Positions 16,909 through 25,598 are shown, counted from the first letter of the stretch. The stretch is 64,000 nt of DNA from CALJXB01 sp965225935 (GCA_965225935.1 CBDDCC010000023.1:682001-746000), one strand, 5' to 3'. Made by a program: numbers and translations. Notes: a model not told the origin generated them from the sequence alone.

Positions 16909-17439
16909 ATGCCCCATGAGAGGTCTTCCTTGAACCTGGAAGTTTCCCATTCGAACGGGCGTTGGCAGGCCCGCTTCGGCGACGCGGTCTGGCCCTGTGC
17001 GGTGGGACGCGGCGGCGTCCACGGCGTCAAGCGCGAGGGCGACGGCATCACCCCCGCTGGGCGCTGGCCGATCCGGCGCGTGCTCTACCGGCCGGACCGG
17101 CTCGAGGCGCCCGCAACCCTGTTCTCCCGGGACCCCTTGCGCCCGGTCGACGGCTGGTGCGACGACCCGGGCGACCCGCGCTACAACACCCAGATCAGCC
17201 TGCCCTACGCCGCCAGCCACGAGGAACTGTGGCGCGACGACGAGATCTACGACGTGATCGCGGTCCTGGGCTACAACGACGCGCCGCCGCAAGCCGGCGC
17301 CGGCAGCGCCATCTTCCTGCACGTGGCCCGCCAGAACTACGAGCCGACGGAAGGCTGCCTGGCCCTCGCCCGCGAGCATCTGCTGATTTTCCTGGCCGCC
17401 GCCAGCCTCACCAGCCTGGCCTGCATCGAGTCGGTCTGA
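16909..17439 (+). CDS. L,D-transpeptidase catalytic-domain protein (YkuD-like)
   Basis: The 176-residue protein contains the L,D-transpeptidase active-site signature: His in SAIFLHVARQ and the Cys in PTEGCLAL about 15 residues later. A GDGITPAGRW segment near residue 45 is typical of the family, whose members cross-link peptidoglycan stems or attach proteins to it. No signal peptide is visible, so this is the short stand-alone form common in alphaproteobacteria (DUF-type YkuD). The ATG at 16909 has little ribosome-binding sequence; a TTG at 16930 behind GAGAGG is a credible alternative start that removes seven residues. The stop lies inside a short imperfect tandem repeat. Confidence 0.82.
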   Translation: MPHERSSLNLEVSHSNGRWQARFGDAVWPCAVGRGGVHGVKREGDGITPAGRWPIRRVLYRPDRLEAPATLFSRDPLRPVDGWCDDPGDPRYNTQISLPYAASHEELWRDDEIYDVIAVLGYNDAPPQAGAGSAIFLHVARQNYEPTEGCLALAREHLLIFLAAASLTSLACIESV

Positions 17440-17463
17440 GTCCGCGGCGGTCTGAGCCAGCGG
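17432..17463. repeat. 16-bp imperfect tandem duplication across a stop codon
   Basis: CGGTCTGAGTCCGCGG (17432-17447) is followed by CGGTCTGAGCCAGCGG (17448-17463), 14 of 16 identical. The TGA stop of the L,D-transpeptidase lies in the first unit. Confidence 0.8.
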
Positions 17464-17679
17464 CGTCCCGCCCTCAGAAATCAGGTTCCGCGGCTGATCA
17501 CGGCGGGATCGCGGCAAGTTGTCTTGCCCGCGTGAACCGTGGATCCCCAGGTTGCGTATCATGGAATAGGCCGCGTCCATTCCCGATGCCTCTTGAGCGT
17601 GCTGCCAGATCCCCTAGAGGTCGGGCCCGCCACGGCCGCGGAGGGATGGCACGCCGCGGATCAGCCAAGGGAGGTTTCC

Positions 17680-18258
17680 GTGACCGCAAGAGCGATGCTC
17701 CTGAGCTTGGGACTGTTGTGCACCGCCCCAGCCGCCGCGCTGGGCATGAGCAGCACGGCCATCGCGCCGACCAGCTACTACGCCGGCTACACACCCACCG
17801 TCCTCAACTATGCCGCCACCAAGGGCGGCATGCTGACCCAGGTGGTAGGCAACCCCTTCCAGCAGGTCGGCCGGGACCAGCTGAACAGCGAGATCAACGG
17901 CGTCATGGCGCGCTCGCACTTCGGGCCCCGGGTGCCGTTCATCTCCGAGGCGCCACCCGACTTCGCCTCGCCCTACCGGGTCGTGCTGCTGTTCGATCCG
18001 GTGCAATCGATCACCGCCTACCAGCTCTGCACCTATGACGGCCGCCCGCCCGCGGCGAACCCGGGTGGCAGCGTCAGGGTCCATGCCGCTCTCTGCGCCA
18101 ACGAGAAGCCGCTCTCCTCGGTCTCCGGCCAGGTCGGCGGGGTCGCGTCGCCCAGCGACCCGGCGTTCCAGAAGCTGATTGGCCAGATGACGGTCCTGCT
18201 GTTCCCGCCGCGGCGGAACCCGGGCGGCAGCCGGCGCGACAGCGAGTTCGTCGGCTAG
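17680..18258 (+). CDS. Secreted protein of unknown function
   Basis: A GTG at 17680 preceded by GGGAGG gives a 192-residue protein that begins with a signal peptide (residues 1-24, LLSLGLLCTAPAAALG). The longer frame upstream has no RBS and buries the signal peptide. The mature part starts MSSTAIAPTSYYAGYTPTVL and contains two isolated Cys (QLCTYD, ALCANE) that could form a disulfide. I do not recognise a domain. It is likely a small periplasmic protein. It converges on the yggS-like gene with a 7-bp gap. Confidence 0.7.
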   Translation: MTARAMLLSLGLLCTAPAAALGMSSTAIAPTSYYAGYTPTVLNYAATKGGMLTQVVGNPFQQVGRDQLNSEINGVMARSHFGPRVPFISEAPPDFASPYRVVLLFDPVQSITAYQLCTYDGRPPAANPGGSVRVHAALCANEKPLSSVSGQVGGVASPSDPAFQKLIGQMTVLLFPPRRNPGGSRRDSEFVG

Positions 18259-18265
18259 GACCCTC

Positions 18266-18967
18266 TCAGGTCCGGCTTTGAGGCGGCGGGCTGCGCTCGC
18301 CGAATATGGCGGTGCCCAGGCGGACGTGGGTGGCGCCGAAGCGCACCGCCGTCTCGAAGTCCGCGCTCATGCCCATGGAGAGGAGGCCGACGCCGTTGCG
18401 GCGCGCGATCTCCCTCAGCAGGGCGAAGTGGAGCGAAGGCTCCTCGTCCAGCGGCGGGATGCACATGAGCCCCTCCACCGGCAGGCCCAGCTCGTCGCGG
18501 GCCAGCGCGATCAGCGCGTCGGCCTCGCCCGGCAGGACGCCCGCCTTCTGAGGCTCCGCGCCGGTGTTGACCTGGACGAAGCAGGACGGCCGGCGGCCCT
18601 GCTTCTCCATCTCCCGGGCCAGGACACGCGCCAGCTTGGGCCGGTCCAGGGTCTCGATGACGTCGAACAGCGCCACGGCATCGCCGGCCTTGTTGGTCTG
18701 CAGCGGGCCGATCAGGTGCAGCTTGATGTCCGGGTGGGCCTCTTTCAGGGCCGGGTATTTGGACTGGGCCTCCTGGACCCGGTTCTCGCCGAAGACGCGC
18801 TGACCCGCCGCGATCGCCGCCTCGACGCTCTCCGCGGAATGAATTTTGCTGACGGCCACGAGAGTGACCTCCTCCGGCGCCCGCCCGCAGGCCGCGGCGG
18901 CGGCGCGGATCCGCGCCAGGCAAGCCGCCAGTCGCTCGGCCACCGTCGCTTCACCCTGCGCTGACAT
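18266..18967 (-). CDS. YggS-family pyridoxal phosphate homeostasis protein
   Basis: The 233-residue protein has the length and fold signature of the PLP-binding YggS/PROSC family. The PLP Lys is in VAVSK (about residue 41), followed by FGENRVQEAQSKYP, HLIGPLQTNK, the phosphate-binding SMGMSADFETAVRFG and RLGTAIFGER. These proteins have no known catalytic turnover; they bind and buffer PLP and affect amino-acid and keto-acid pools. It lies alone between a secreted-protein gene and the compact sulfotransferases on the same strand. Confidence 0.93.
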   Translation of the reverse strand: MSAQGEATVAERLAACLARIRAAAAACGRAPEEVTLVAVSKIHSAESVEAAIAAGQRVFGENRVQEAQSKYPALKEAHPDIKLHLIGPLQTNKAGDAVALFDVIETLDRPKLARVLAREMEKQGRRPSCFVQVNTGAEPQKAGVLPGEADALIALARDELGLPVEGLMCIPPLDEEPSLHFALLREIARRNGVGLLSMGMSADFETAVRFGATHVRLGTAIFGERSPPPQSRT

Positions 18968-18994
18968 CGCGCCTCCCCTGGAGTGCGGCCGCCC

Positions 18995-19828
18995 TCAGTA
19001 GCCTTCCGGGACGTAGCCGAAGCGCACCATTTGCTCACGATGCTGGTCCACCAGGCGCCGGACCTGATCCTCGCTGAGCGCCTCGCGCCATTGGCCCGCC
19101 TTGCCGCTGCGGAAGAAGCGCGAGTGCTGGCTGCGCTCGTTGAAGCCCTGGTCGCTCTCCTGGCCGCTGAGCTGGTCGAAGGAGGAGAAGTCAATCGCCT
19201 TCTCAAGGCGCTCGGGCGGCGGATTGAGGCCGAGAAATCGGGCGATGGTCCCGAAGGTCTCGGCCGGGCGCTCGGTCAGGTCCTCATAGCGCACCACGTG
19301 GAGCGTCGGCGAGGGCTGCTGGGTCCAGCTCTGCACGTGGCGGGACCAGGTGCCGTAGTACTGCCGGGCGACCAGGTTCGTGGTCGGCGTCCCGGCGCCC
19401 GGGTGGGCGAGGTGGGCGATCGCCTCGTCCATATCGACGCCGTAGTGGTGGCCATAGGAGATGACCACGTCGAGCGGGTTGCGCACCACGTAGATGGCGC
19501 CTGCCGTGCATTCCATGGTGATCAGCGGGACGCCGCCGACCTCGCCCAGGAAGTTGTGGGTCTTGACGAAGACCGAGTCCGGCGAGGCCTCGGTCAGGAG
19601 ATGATGGACCTTGGGCCTGAGCGCCAGGACCTCCTCGGCGCTCAAGCTGCCGAGGGGCCGGGCGTCGAAGTGGTTGTAGTACTCGGCCCGGTCCTCGCCC
19701 AGGCAGAACTTGTTGAGCGAGTTGATGTTGACCGGCGCCTCCGGATTGGCCAGCAGGTTGTGGAGGAACGCCCGCATCCAGGTGTTCCCCGATTTAGGAT
19801 AGGAGGCCAGCCAGATGATCGCACCCAT
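18995..19828 (-). CDS. Sulfotransferase domain protein (Sulfotransfer_1 type), copy A
   Basis: This single-domain 277-residue enzyme has a 5'-phosphosulfate loop WLASYPKSGNTWMRAFL (residues 6-22). The 3'-phosphate motif is IYVVRNPLDVVISY (about 110) and the C-terminal GxxGxW-like element is SGKAGQWREAL (about 247). This is the cytosolic/aryl sulfotransferase layout rather than the TPR-fused Sulfotransfer_3 layout seen at 7.5-13.7 kb. It would use PAPS to sulfate a small molecule, lipid or glycan. It is followed 117 bp upstream by a same-length paralogue, so the pair arose by tandem duplication. Confidence 0.9.
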   Translation of the reverse strand: MGAIIWLASYPKSGNTWMRAFLHNLLANPEAPVNINSLNKFCLGEDRAEYYNHFDARPLGSLSAEEVLALRPKVHHLLTEASPDSVFVKTHNFLGEVGGVPLITMECTAGAIYVVRNPLDVVISYGHHYGVDMDEAIAHLAHPGAGTPTTNLVARQYYGTWSRHVQSWTQQPSPTLHVVRYEDLTERPAETFGTIARFLGLNPPPERLEKAIDFSSFDQLSGQESDQGFNERSQHSRFFRSGKAGQWREALSEDQVRRLVDQHREQMVRFGYVPEGY

Positions 19829-19945
19829 GCGGCGGTTCGTCCTCTCGTGTCCTCGTGCGGCGGGCCGCGCGGCGCGCCGTGGATGTTGCCAAGGGTATGG
19901 TACCTGGGCGCCGGCCGCGCAAGGGCCGGGGCCCGCGCCCCGCCG

Positions 19946-20779
19946 TCAGGCGCCCTCTTCCAGGTAGCCGAAGCGCGCCATCTGCTCCCGGTGGGCCTCG
20001 ACGATCCTGGCGGCCTGCTCGGCGGTCAGCACCTCGCGCCACTGGCCGGTCCGGCCGTCGCGGAAAAAGCGGGAGTGCTCGGTCCTCTCCACGAAGCCGT
20101 GCTGGTCCTCCTGGGCCTTGAGCACCTCGAAGGACGCGAAGGAGACCGCCTTCTCCAGCCGCTCCCGGGGCGGCTTCAGACCGAGGAAGGCCGCCACCCG
20201 CCCGAAGGTCTCCAAGGGGTGGGCGCTCATGTCCTCGTAGCGCACCGCGTGGAGCGTCGGCGAGGGCTGCTGGGTCCAGCTCTGCACGTTCAGCGACCAG
20301 CTGCCGTAGACCTGCTGGGCGTTGCGGTCGGTGTTCGGCGTGCCGATGCCCGGGTTCGCCAGCTGGTCGATGGCCTCGTCGAGGTCGAGCCCGAAGTGGT
20401 TGGCGAAGGAGATGCAAACGTCTCGCGGATCGCGCACCATGTAGATGGCGCCCGCTGTGTACTGCATGGAGATCAGCGGCACGCCCTCGTGCTCGGCCAG
20501 GTAGTTGTGGGTCTTGACGAAGACCGAGTCCGGCGAGGCCTGGGTCAGCAGTTCCTGCACCTTGGGACGCAGCAGCGCGACCTCCCGCTCGCTCAGCTGG
20601 CTGAGCGGGCGCGGATCGAAGCGGTTGAACAGGGTGGCGCTGGCTTCCCCGATACAGAAGTGAGTGATGGCGTTGATGCTGACCGGCTCTTTCGGGTCCA
20701 TCAGCAGGTTGTGCAGGAAGGCCCGCATCCAGGTGTTGCCGGACTTGGGATAGGACGCGAGCCAGATGATCGCACCCAT
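19946..20779 (-). CDS. Sulfotransferase domain protein (Sulfotransfer_1 type), copy B
   Basis: This 277-residue tandem paralogue of copy A has the same first 20 residues and the same domain order: YPKSGNTWMRAF (residue 10), IYMVRDPRDVCISF (about 110) and RDGRTGQWREVL (about 247). All PAPS-binding elements are intact. It starts 101 bp after the hydroxylase-like gene on the same strand, so the three may be co-expressed. The substrate is unknown; sequence drift in the middle of the protein suggests the two copies may have different acceptors. Confidence 0.9.
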   Translation of the reverse strand: MGAIIWLASYPKSGNTWMRAFLHNLLMDPKEPVSINAITHFCIGEASATLFNRFDPRPLSQLSEREVALLRPKVQELLTQASPDSVFVKTHNYLAEHEGVPLISMQYTAGAIYMVRDPRDVCISFANHFGLDLDEAIDQLANPGIGTPNTDRNAQQVYGSWSLNVQSWTQQPSPTLHAVRYEDMSAHPLETFGRVAAFLGLKPPRERLEKAVSFASFEVLKAQEDQHGFVERTEHSRFFRDGRTGQWREVLTAEQAARIVEAHREQMARFGYLEEGA

Positions 20780-20880
20780 GAGGGCCTACTCCACAAGTTT
20801 GCGGGCCCGAGCCCGGCCAATCCGGCCGCCCGCGTAGTGCCTGGGGTGGGCCAATGCGCTTCTTTCCGGAACCGCCCGCG

Positions 20881-21423
20881 TCAGGTCGGCATCCAGTCCA
20901 CGATGAGGTGGACCCGGTCGTGCGGGCTCGTGTTCTCCACCCCGTGCGGGCGGGCGTTGTTGATTTCCCAAAGCTCGCCCTCGCCCATCACGCAAGGCTC
21001 CTGGCCGACCGTGAAGACGACCGCGCCGTTGGAGACGACCGGGACGTGGACGCGCCGCGCGCTCATGAGCGTGTAGCCGCTGTCCACGTGGGTATCGATC
21101 ACGCCGCCGGCCTTGAGGCGCACCAGCAGGGCCCGGACCACGAAACCGTCGCCGGTGAAGTAGTCGCAGATGGTCTCCAGCACCGGCGCCAGGAGGCTGT
21201 CGCAGTCCAGCTCGGCGTACTTCGCGCGCTTGGCCGGCGCCTCCGCGCGGATATCCTTGGTGTAGACCAGCTCGACGGTGTCGGTGTCCTTGTGCGCCTC
21301 GAAGGTCTGCCGGCGCCAATCGCCGCCGAGCCAATCCTCGTCCGTGAAGGCGAGCACCTTGTCACGGATCGCCGACACGTCGACGTCGCCCAAACGCCTG
21401 AAGTTTCCCGCGAACTTTTCCAT
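20881..21423 (-). CDS. Aspartyl/asparaginyl beta-hydroxylase-like 2OG oxygenase
   Basis: The 180-residue protein has the Asp_Arg_Hydrox cupin pattern: HVDSGYTLMSARRVHVPV contains the first metal-side His/Asp and the 2OG-binding Arg region. GEGELWEINNARPHGVEN contains the distal His, followed by DRVHLIVDWMP. Such enzymes use Fe(II), O2 and 2-oxoglutarate to hydroxylate Asp/Asn side chains or related substrates; the short bacterial forms mostly lack assigned targets. The His/Asp metal ligands look intact, unlike the TPR-oxygenase at 21529-23349. It lies in a minus-strand run with two sulfotransferases. Confidence 0.85.
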   Translation of the reverse strand: MEKFAGNFRRLGDVDVSAIRDKVLAFTDEDWLGGDWRRQTFEAHKDTDTVELVYTKDIRAEAPAKRAKYAELDCDSLLAPVLETICDYFTGDGFVVRALLVRLKAGGVIDTHVDSGYTLMSARRVHVPVVSNGAVVFTVGQEPCVMGEGELWEINNARPHGVENTSPHDRVHLIVDWMPT

Positions 21424-21528
21424 GGCTCCGCTGGGTCGGGGTTCAGCAGTTCAAGCGAGCTTCTAGACCCTCGCCCCGCGTCCGCGCAAGCCCCGCCGTG
21501 CGCCGGGTCGGCCGTTGGCGCGCGGTCG

Positions 21529-23349
21529 TCAGCCGCCGGGCGCTTCGCCGCGCCGCCCGAACAGGAAGGTCATGTCGATGCGGCGGTTCTCGTAGCCGTC
21601 GGCGAAGCCGGGCGCGCCGGTCCGGTAGACCAGGCCTGCGTCGAACAGGACGGCGCGGTTCTGGCGATAGGCGATCTCCAGACTCTCGCTGCCCTCGACC
21701 AGGGCGGCGAGGGCCGCCGGATCGCCCGCCTCGGCTTCAGCGCCGGCGTCCGGCAGGGCGCGCCGGTAGACCACCAGTCCCGGGGCGTCCGGCGCCAGAT
21801 TTGCCTCGTCCGGGGTGATGAAGAGCCGGACGGCGACCGCCGCCGCGTCCCGGCCAAGGGTCCCGTCCGTCGCCGCGGCACCGTATTTCTGGGCCCAGAC
21901 CTGGCGCAGTGGGTGGTCGCCCAGAAGACGCGGAAAGCTCCGCCTGAGGTCGTCGGAGATCTGGATCAGCAGGCCGCAGTGAAGACCCTCGCGCAGGTGG
22001 GCCGAGAGTGCGCCGTCGTCCCGCTCGAAGTCGAACCATATGGTCGACTCGAGACAGAAGTCCCACAGTGCCGCCAGGGCCTCCGGCGTCAGCAAGCCAT
22101 CGGCCAGGGCGACACCCGGCGACGCCTCGAAATAGGCCTCCTGGACGGCCTCGGCGTCGAGATTGGGATCGACCGGGCCGCCTTCGAGCGCGGGGGCCTC
22201 GGCCAGGTGAACCAGCCGGTTGTAGGATCCGGAGATCCTGGCCAACTGGGCCGCGGTAAGGGCGACGGGGCCGGCCGTAGCAGGGTCCAGCTCCGCCAGA
22301 ACCTCTTCGTGGCCTTTCACCTGGTTCCCGAAGGCCTCGGGCAGGCGCCCCCTGTCGAGCAAATAGCGGTACTGCGCGATGTCGTGGCTGAGCTTCGCCG
22401 CTGTGGTGCGCCGCAGGCTGGAATCCTGCTCGAACCGCACACCGTTGAGGGCCGCCTCGCTCCATCGGGGCGGCCGTCGCAGCCTGAGGGCCCGGTCATA
22501 GCTTTCGAGCGCCGCCTCGATTTGGCCCTGTTCCAGCAGGGCGGTCCCCAGGTTCGCGTGGGTGTCCGGCAGGCCGGGCTGCAATTCGACCGCCTTTTCG
22601 AAGCAGCCCATGGCCTCGGGCACCTTGCCCTGACCGCGCAGCGCCATGCCCAGGTTGGACCAGACCTTGGCGTCCCCCGGATTGAGCTCAAGACCCATGC
22701 GGTAGGCACGGACCGCGTCCTCCAACCGGCCCTGGACCCGCAGGGTGCTGCCCAGGGACAAGTGCGCGCCGGGCAGCTTCGGGTCGCGGCGGATCGCCTG
22801 CTCGAAGGACTTGACCGCCCGGTCGAGCCGCCCCTGGGCCCGCAGGACGTTGCCCAGGTTGGCGTGGGCGGGGGCCATGTCGGGCTTGAACTCGATGGCC
22901 CGGCGCAGGGACTTCTCGGCCTCGTCGAGCTCGCCCCGCTCGTAAAGCGCCGCCCCCAGGGTGTTGAGCGCCTCCGGGTAGACCGGAAACATCTCGAGGG
23001 CGTGCCGGCTGGCAGAGATGGCCTCCTCGTGGCGGCCCAGCGCCCGGTAGACCTCGGCCAGGTTGCCGTGGAAGAAGGGCACGACGTCGCTCATGGTGAT
23101 CGCCTGCTCCAGGAGCTCGACGGCGCGCCTGTGGTCACCCTCCTGATGGGCGATCAGGCCGAGGAAATGGACGGCGCCCGAGCTCTTGGGCTGCACCTGC
23201 TGCACCTCCAGGAAGCCGGCCTTGGCCTCCTCGAGCCGGCCGGCGCGGAAGTGCTTCATGGCGTCTTCCAGGAGCCGGGCGGTATTGCTGTCGCCCGCGG
23301 TCGGCGAAACCGTGCCTGCGGACGGCGGATCGTTCACGCCTTGCGCCAT
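21529..23349 (-). CDS. TPR protein with a degenerate 2OG-Fe(II) oxygenase-like domain
   Basis: This 606-residue protein has about nine TPR units (residues 20-340) and a C-terminal domain (about 410-600) that aligns without gaps to the TPR-oxygenase at 25657-27378. At the HxD iron motif the paralogue has HTD, while this protein has GRD (Gly codon 21853-21855). At the distal His it has Tyr (21625-21627). The Arg of the RRID segment, used for 2-oxoglutarate, is kept. Two of three metal ligands are therefore missing and iron-dependent catalysis is unlikely. The ATG at 23349 is chosen because the upstream extension runs antisense through the porin gene. The role may be scaffolding or substrate binding. 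Confidence 0.8.
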   Translation of the reverse strand: MAQGVNDPPSAGTVSPTAGDSNTARLLEDAMKHFRAGRLEEAKAGFLEVQQVQPKSSGAVHFLGLIAHQEGDHRRAVELLEQAITMSDVVPFFHGNLAEVYRALGRHEEAISASRHALEMFPVYPEALNTLGAALYERGELDEAEKSLRRAIEFKPDMAPAHANLGNVLRAQGRLDRAVKSFEQAIRRDPKLPGAHLSLGSTLRVQGRLEDAVRAYRMGLELNPGDAKVWSNLGMALRGQGKVPEAMGCFEKAVELQPGLPDTHANLGTALLEQGQIEAALESYDRALRLRRPPRWSEAALNGVRFEQDSSLRRTTAAKLSHDIAQYRYLLDRGRLPEAFGNQVKGHEEVLAELDPATAGPVALTAAQLARISGSYNRLVHLAEAPALEGGPVDPNLDAEAVQEAYFEASPGVALADGLLTPEALAALWDFCLESTIWFDFERDDGALSAHLREGLHCGLLIQISDDLRRSFPRLLGDHPLRQVWAQKYGAAATDGTLGRDAAAVAVRLFITPDEANLAPDAPGLVVYRRALPDAGAEAEAGDPAALAALVEGSESLEIAYRQNRAVLFDAGLVYRTGAPGFADGYENRRIDMTFLFGRRGEAPGG

Positions 23350-23467
23350 GCCGGTCCCGTTTCGGTTTTGATCTTCCGCGCGCGATTCGCGGGGCCGGAT
23401 TATGCCGAGGGGGTGGTGCGGGAGCAAGACTGGTCTGGGCGGCCCGGCCAAAAGAAACGGAGCACCC

Positions 23468-23500
23468 AAAAGAAAATGGAGCGGGCCGAAGCCCGCTCCA
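23468..23500 (-). terminator. Intrinsic terminator of the porin gene
   Basis: Read on the minus strand, a perfect 10-bp GC-rich stem (TGGAGCGGGC / GCCCGCTCCA) closed by a TTCG tetraloop is followed at once by TTTTCTTTT. It lies 44 bp past the porin stop codon. Confidence 0.92.
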
Positions 23501-23543
23501 AATTCACACCGAAGGCTAAGTCTCGGTGAAACAGTGCGTCGCG

Positions 23544-24671
23544 TCAGAAGGAGACGGACGAACCGATCGCGATGATGTAGCCCTCGTTCTCGTTGGCCGC
23601 ACTGCTGGCGCCGTCTTCGTAGTTGAAGTACTTGACGCCGCCCCAGAGATCGACGCCCGGCCCAATGTTGTAGGTGCCGCTGACGTTGAAGCTGTCGAGC
23701 TCGTCGTCGCCGCCAACACTGGCCTCGGAAGTGGCGCCGAGGTAGGTGAAGCCAACCGTGAACGGACCGGTCGAGTAGGTCACACCGGCGTCCCAAGTGG
23801 TGGTCTCGTTGCTGCCGCTCAGACCATTGTTGGTGTTTCCGATACTGCCACCAACCGTGAATCCGGCGAAGCCAACGTTCAGACCGGCACTCCACTGCTC
23901 GATGTCGTCGTAGACACCGCCGGAGTTGGCCTGCAGGCTACCGGTGTTGTAGCCGCCGGCCACCGCCACGTCGATGTCGTTGAAGCTCTCGACGTAGTTG
24001 GCACCGATGCTGAGGATGTTCTCCTGGGCACCGACCACGTTATCCGGCAACGGCAGGCCCGGGAAGAACGTGGTGTTCTCCATGGCCTGGGAGGTCGGCG
24101 CATAGGAAACGCCGAGCTGGAAGCCCGCGATACGCGGCGAGAACCAGATGATCTTCTCCGCGTCGCCCGTGGCCGAGATGTAGGTGGTCGGATAGGAGGT
24201 GATCGCGTTGCCGCCAACCGAAGGCACCGCGAAGGTCGTGGTGTTGACGCCGATCTGATAGGCACCAACCGGGGCCTGATACTGCATCGCATAGGCCGCG
24301 TCGTCGTCCGCACCAACACGGATCTGGCCGAACACACCGCCGAACTCGAGGTAGTGCTCGTCGGCGTTGTCGGTACCGGCCGCCTGGTTCATGCCCTCGA
24401 ACTCGGTCCGGGCCTTGACGGTGATACCGTTGTCCAGCGTGGTCGAGGCGGTGAACTGCAGCTCGCCGTCCCAGTAGACGCCGACGCTCTGCAGGTTCGC
24501 ACCCGGCTCGCCGGTGCTGTCGTCTTCGTCGCGGTATTCGATGGAGACCGACGTATAACCGCCGATCGAGAGTTCCATCGGTTCCGCGGCCTGAGCTTGC
24601 TGACCGACGCCGGACCCGGCCAGGAGGCCGGCGCTGATCAGGGCCGTCGTACCAAACAGTTCCTTCTTCAT
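23544..24671 (-). CDS. Gram-negative porin
   Basis: This is a 375-residue outer-membrane beta-barrel. A signal peptide (residues 1-29, ending ...QQAQA-AEPMELS) is followed by alternating polar/aromatic beta strands. The first is LSIGGYTSVSIEY, and the protein ends IIAIGSSVSF with the C-terminal Phe required by the BAM machinery. It resembles the general porins of Rhodospirillales/Rhodobacterales. The ATG at 24671 sits behind GAGAGAGGGG; an earlier ATG (24713) only adds 14 residues ahead of the signal peptide. The gene has its own strong terminator and a 378-bp upstream gap, so it is monocistronic and probably highly expressed. Confidence 0.9.
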   Translation of the reverse strand: MKKELFGTTALISAGLLAGSGVGQQAQAAEPMELSIGGYTSVSIEYRDEDDSTGEPGANLQSVGVYWDGELQFTASTTLDNGITVKARTEFEGMNQAAGTDNADEHYLEFGGVFGQIRVGADDDAAYAMQYQAPVGAYQIGVNTTTFAVPSVGGNAITSYPTTYISATGDAEKIIWFSPRIAGFQLGVSYAPTSQAMENTTFFPGLPLPDNVVGAQENILSIGANYVESFNDIDVAVAGGYNTGSLQANSGGVYDDIEQWSAGLNVGFAGFTVGGSIGNTNNGLSGSNETTTWDAGVTYSTGPFTVGFTYLGATSEASVGGDDELDSFNVSGTYNIGPGVDLWGGVKYFNYEDGASSAANENEGYIIAIGSSVSF

Positions 24672-25049
24672 AGTCCCCTCTCTCTTGCTTTCACGCAAAA
24701 AAGGATTGGCCAATCACTAAATGCCTCCTCAAAGGGACCGCGGCGTGGCGGCGCAACTCGAAAAGGCAGGACTATGTGAGCCACGAAGCCCTATCCGCGT
24801 CAACAACGGGGCCGATTCGACCGTCACAATATTCCCGCACTGTTGTATTCTGGCCACAAACCGGCCTCATTTTAGGCAATTTTTGCCTAGTTTTTAACAC
24901 GATAGGGACACTTGAGATCGCCGCGGGCAGGGCGTATTAATGTGCCGTTAACACTTCGCGCCGGTCAGGTCGTCGTGGGGGTGGCCGGTGTGCGCGAGCG
25001 GGCCCGAGAGGGCTCAAGCGCAGGGCTCAACTGTACAGTCGAGTATGAC
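24672..25049. other. Divergent intergenic region between porin and DUF3576 genes
   Basis: This 378-bp stretch is AT-richer than its surroundings and must hold two divergent promoters. It contains a 7-bp hairpin TAGGCAA/TTGCCTA (24873-24889) followed by GTTTTT, which could act as a weak plus-strand terminator or an operator. It also holds the palindrome GATTGGCCAATC (24704-24715) close to the porin start. A good promoter match for the DUF3576 gene is listed separately. No further gene was seen. Confidence 0.6.
24912..24940 (+). promoter_or_regulatory. Sigma70-type promoter of the DUF3576 gene
   Basis: TTGAGA (24912-24917) and TATTAA (24935-24940) are separated by exactly 17 bp. Transcription would begin near 24947, about 100 nt before the ATG at 25050, which argues against a longer reading frame starting at 24912. 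Confidence 0.55.
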
Positions 25050-25598
25050 ATGAGATCGGACCTCACGCGCCTTATCGTAGGGCTGACCGCCCTGATCGCC
25101 CTTGCCGCATGCGGCTCCAGCGTAAGCTACGACGAGCGGCAGGAGCTTCCGGGCAGCCGCGGCGGCTACGGCAACTACGGCGAAGAGAACGAATCGGTCT
25201 TCGGGCCGGGCGGGCTCACCCTCTTCGGAGGCGAAGACAAACAGGAGCCTTCCGCCGGTAGCGGCGGCTCGCCGATCGCGGTCAACAGCTACCTCTGGCG
25301 GGCCTCCCTCGACACCATCTCCTTCATGCCGCTCGCGTCCGCCGACCCCTTCGGCGGCGTCATCATCACCGACTGGTACTCCCCGGGCGAGGTCGATGAC
25401 GAGCGCTTCAAGGTCAATATCTACATCCTGGGCCGGGAACTGCGGGCCGACGGGGTGCGCGCGGCGGTGTTCCGCCAGCGCCAGGACCCCTTCGCGGGCT
25501 GGATCGACGCCAACGTCAACGACCAGACGGCCACCGACATCGAGAACGCCATCCTGACCCGGGCGCGCGAGCTGCGCATCTCCGGCGCCGGAAGTTAG
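25050..25598 (+). CDS. DUF3576 domain lipoprotein
   Basis: The 182-residue protein begins with a lipoprotein signal peptide (LIVGLTALIALAACGSS; lipobox LAAC, Cys about residue 20). A Gly-rich linker and a C-terminal domain follow. The domain contains NSYLWRASLDTISFMPLASA and DPFGGVIITDWYSP, which mark the DUF3576 family found in alphaproteobacteria next to leuS. The function is unknown; it is presumably anchored in the outer or inner membrane facing the periplasm. In related genomes leuS usually follows directly on the same strand. Here a TPR-oxygenase gene on the opposite strand lies between them. Confidence 0.85.
   Translation: MRSDLTRLIVGLTALIALAACGSSVSYDERQELPGSRGGYGNYGEENESVFGPGGLTLFGGEDKQEPSAGSGGSPIAVNSYLWRASLDTISFMPLASADPFGGVIITDWYSPGEVDDERFKVNIYILGRELRADGVRAAVFRQRQDPFAGWIDANVNDQTATDIENAILTRARELRISGAGS

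Noticed and set aside
23350..23895. Upstream extension of the TPR/oxygenase-like frame to 788 residues
   Set aside because: It runs antisense through the porin terminator and coding region and has no TPR pattern; the ATG at 23349 fits the domain start.
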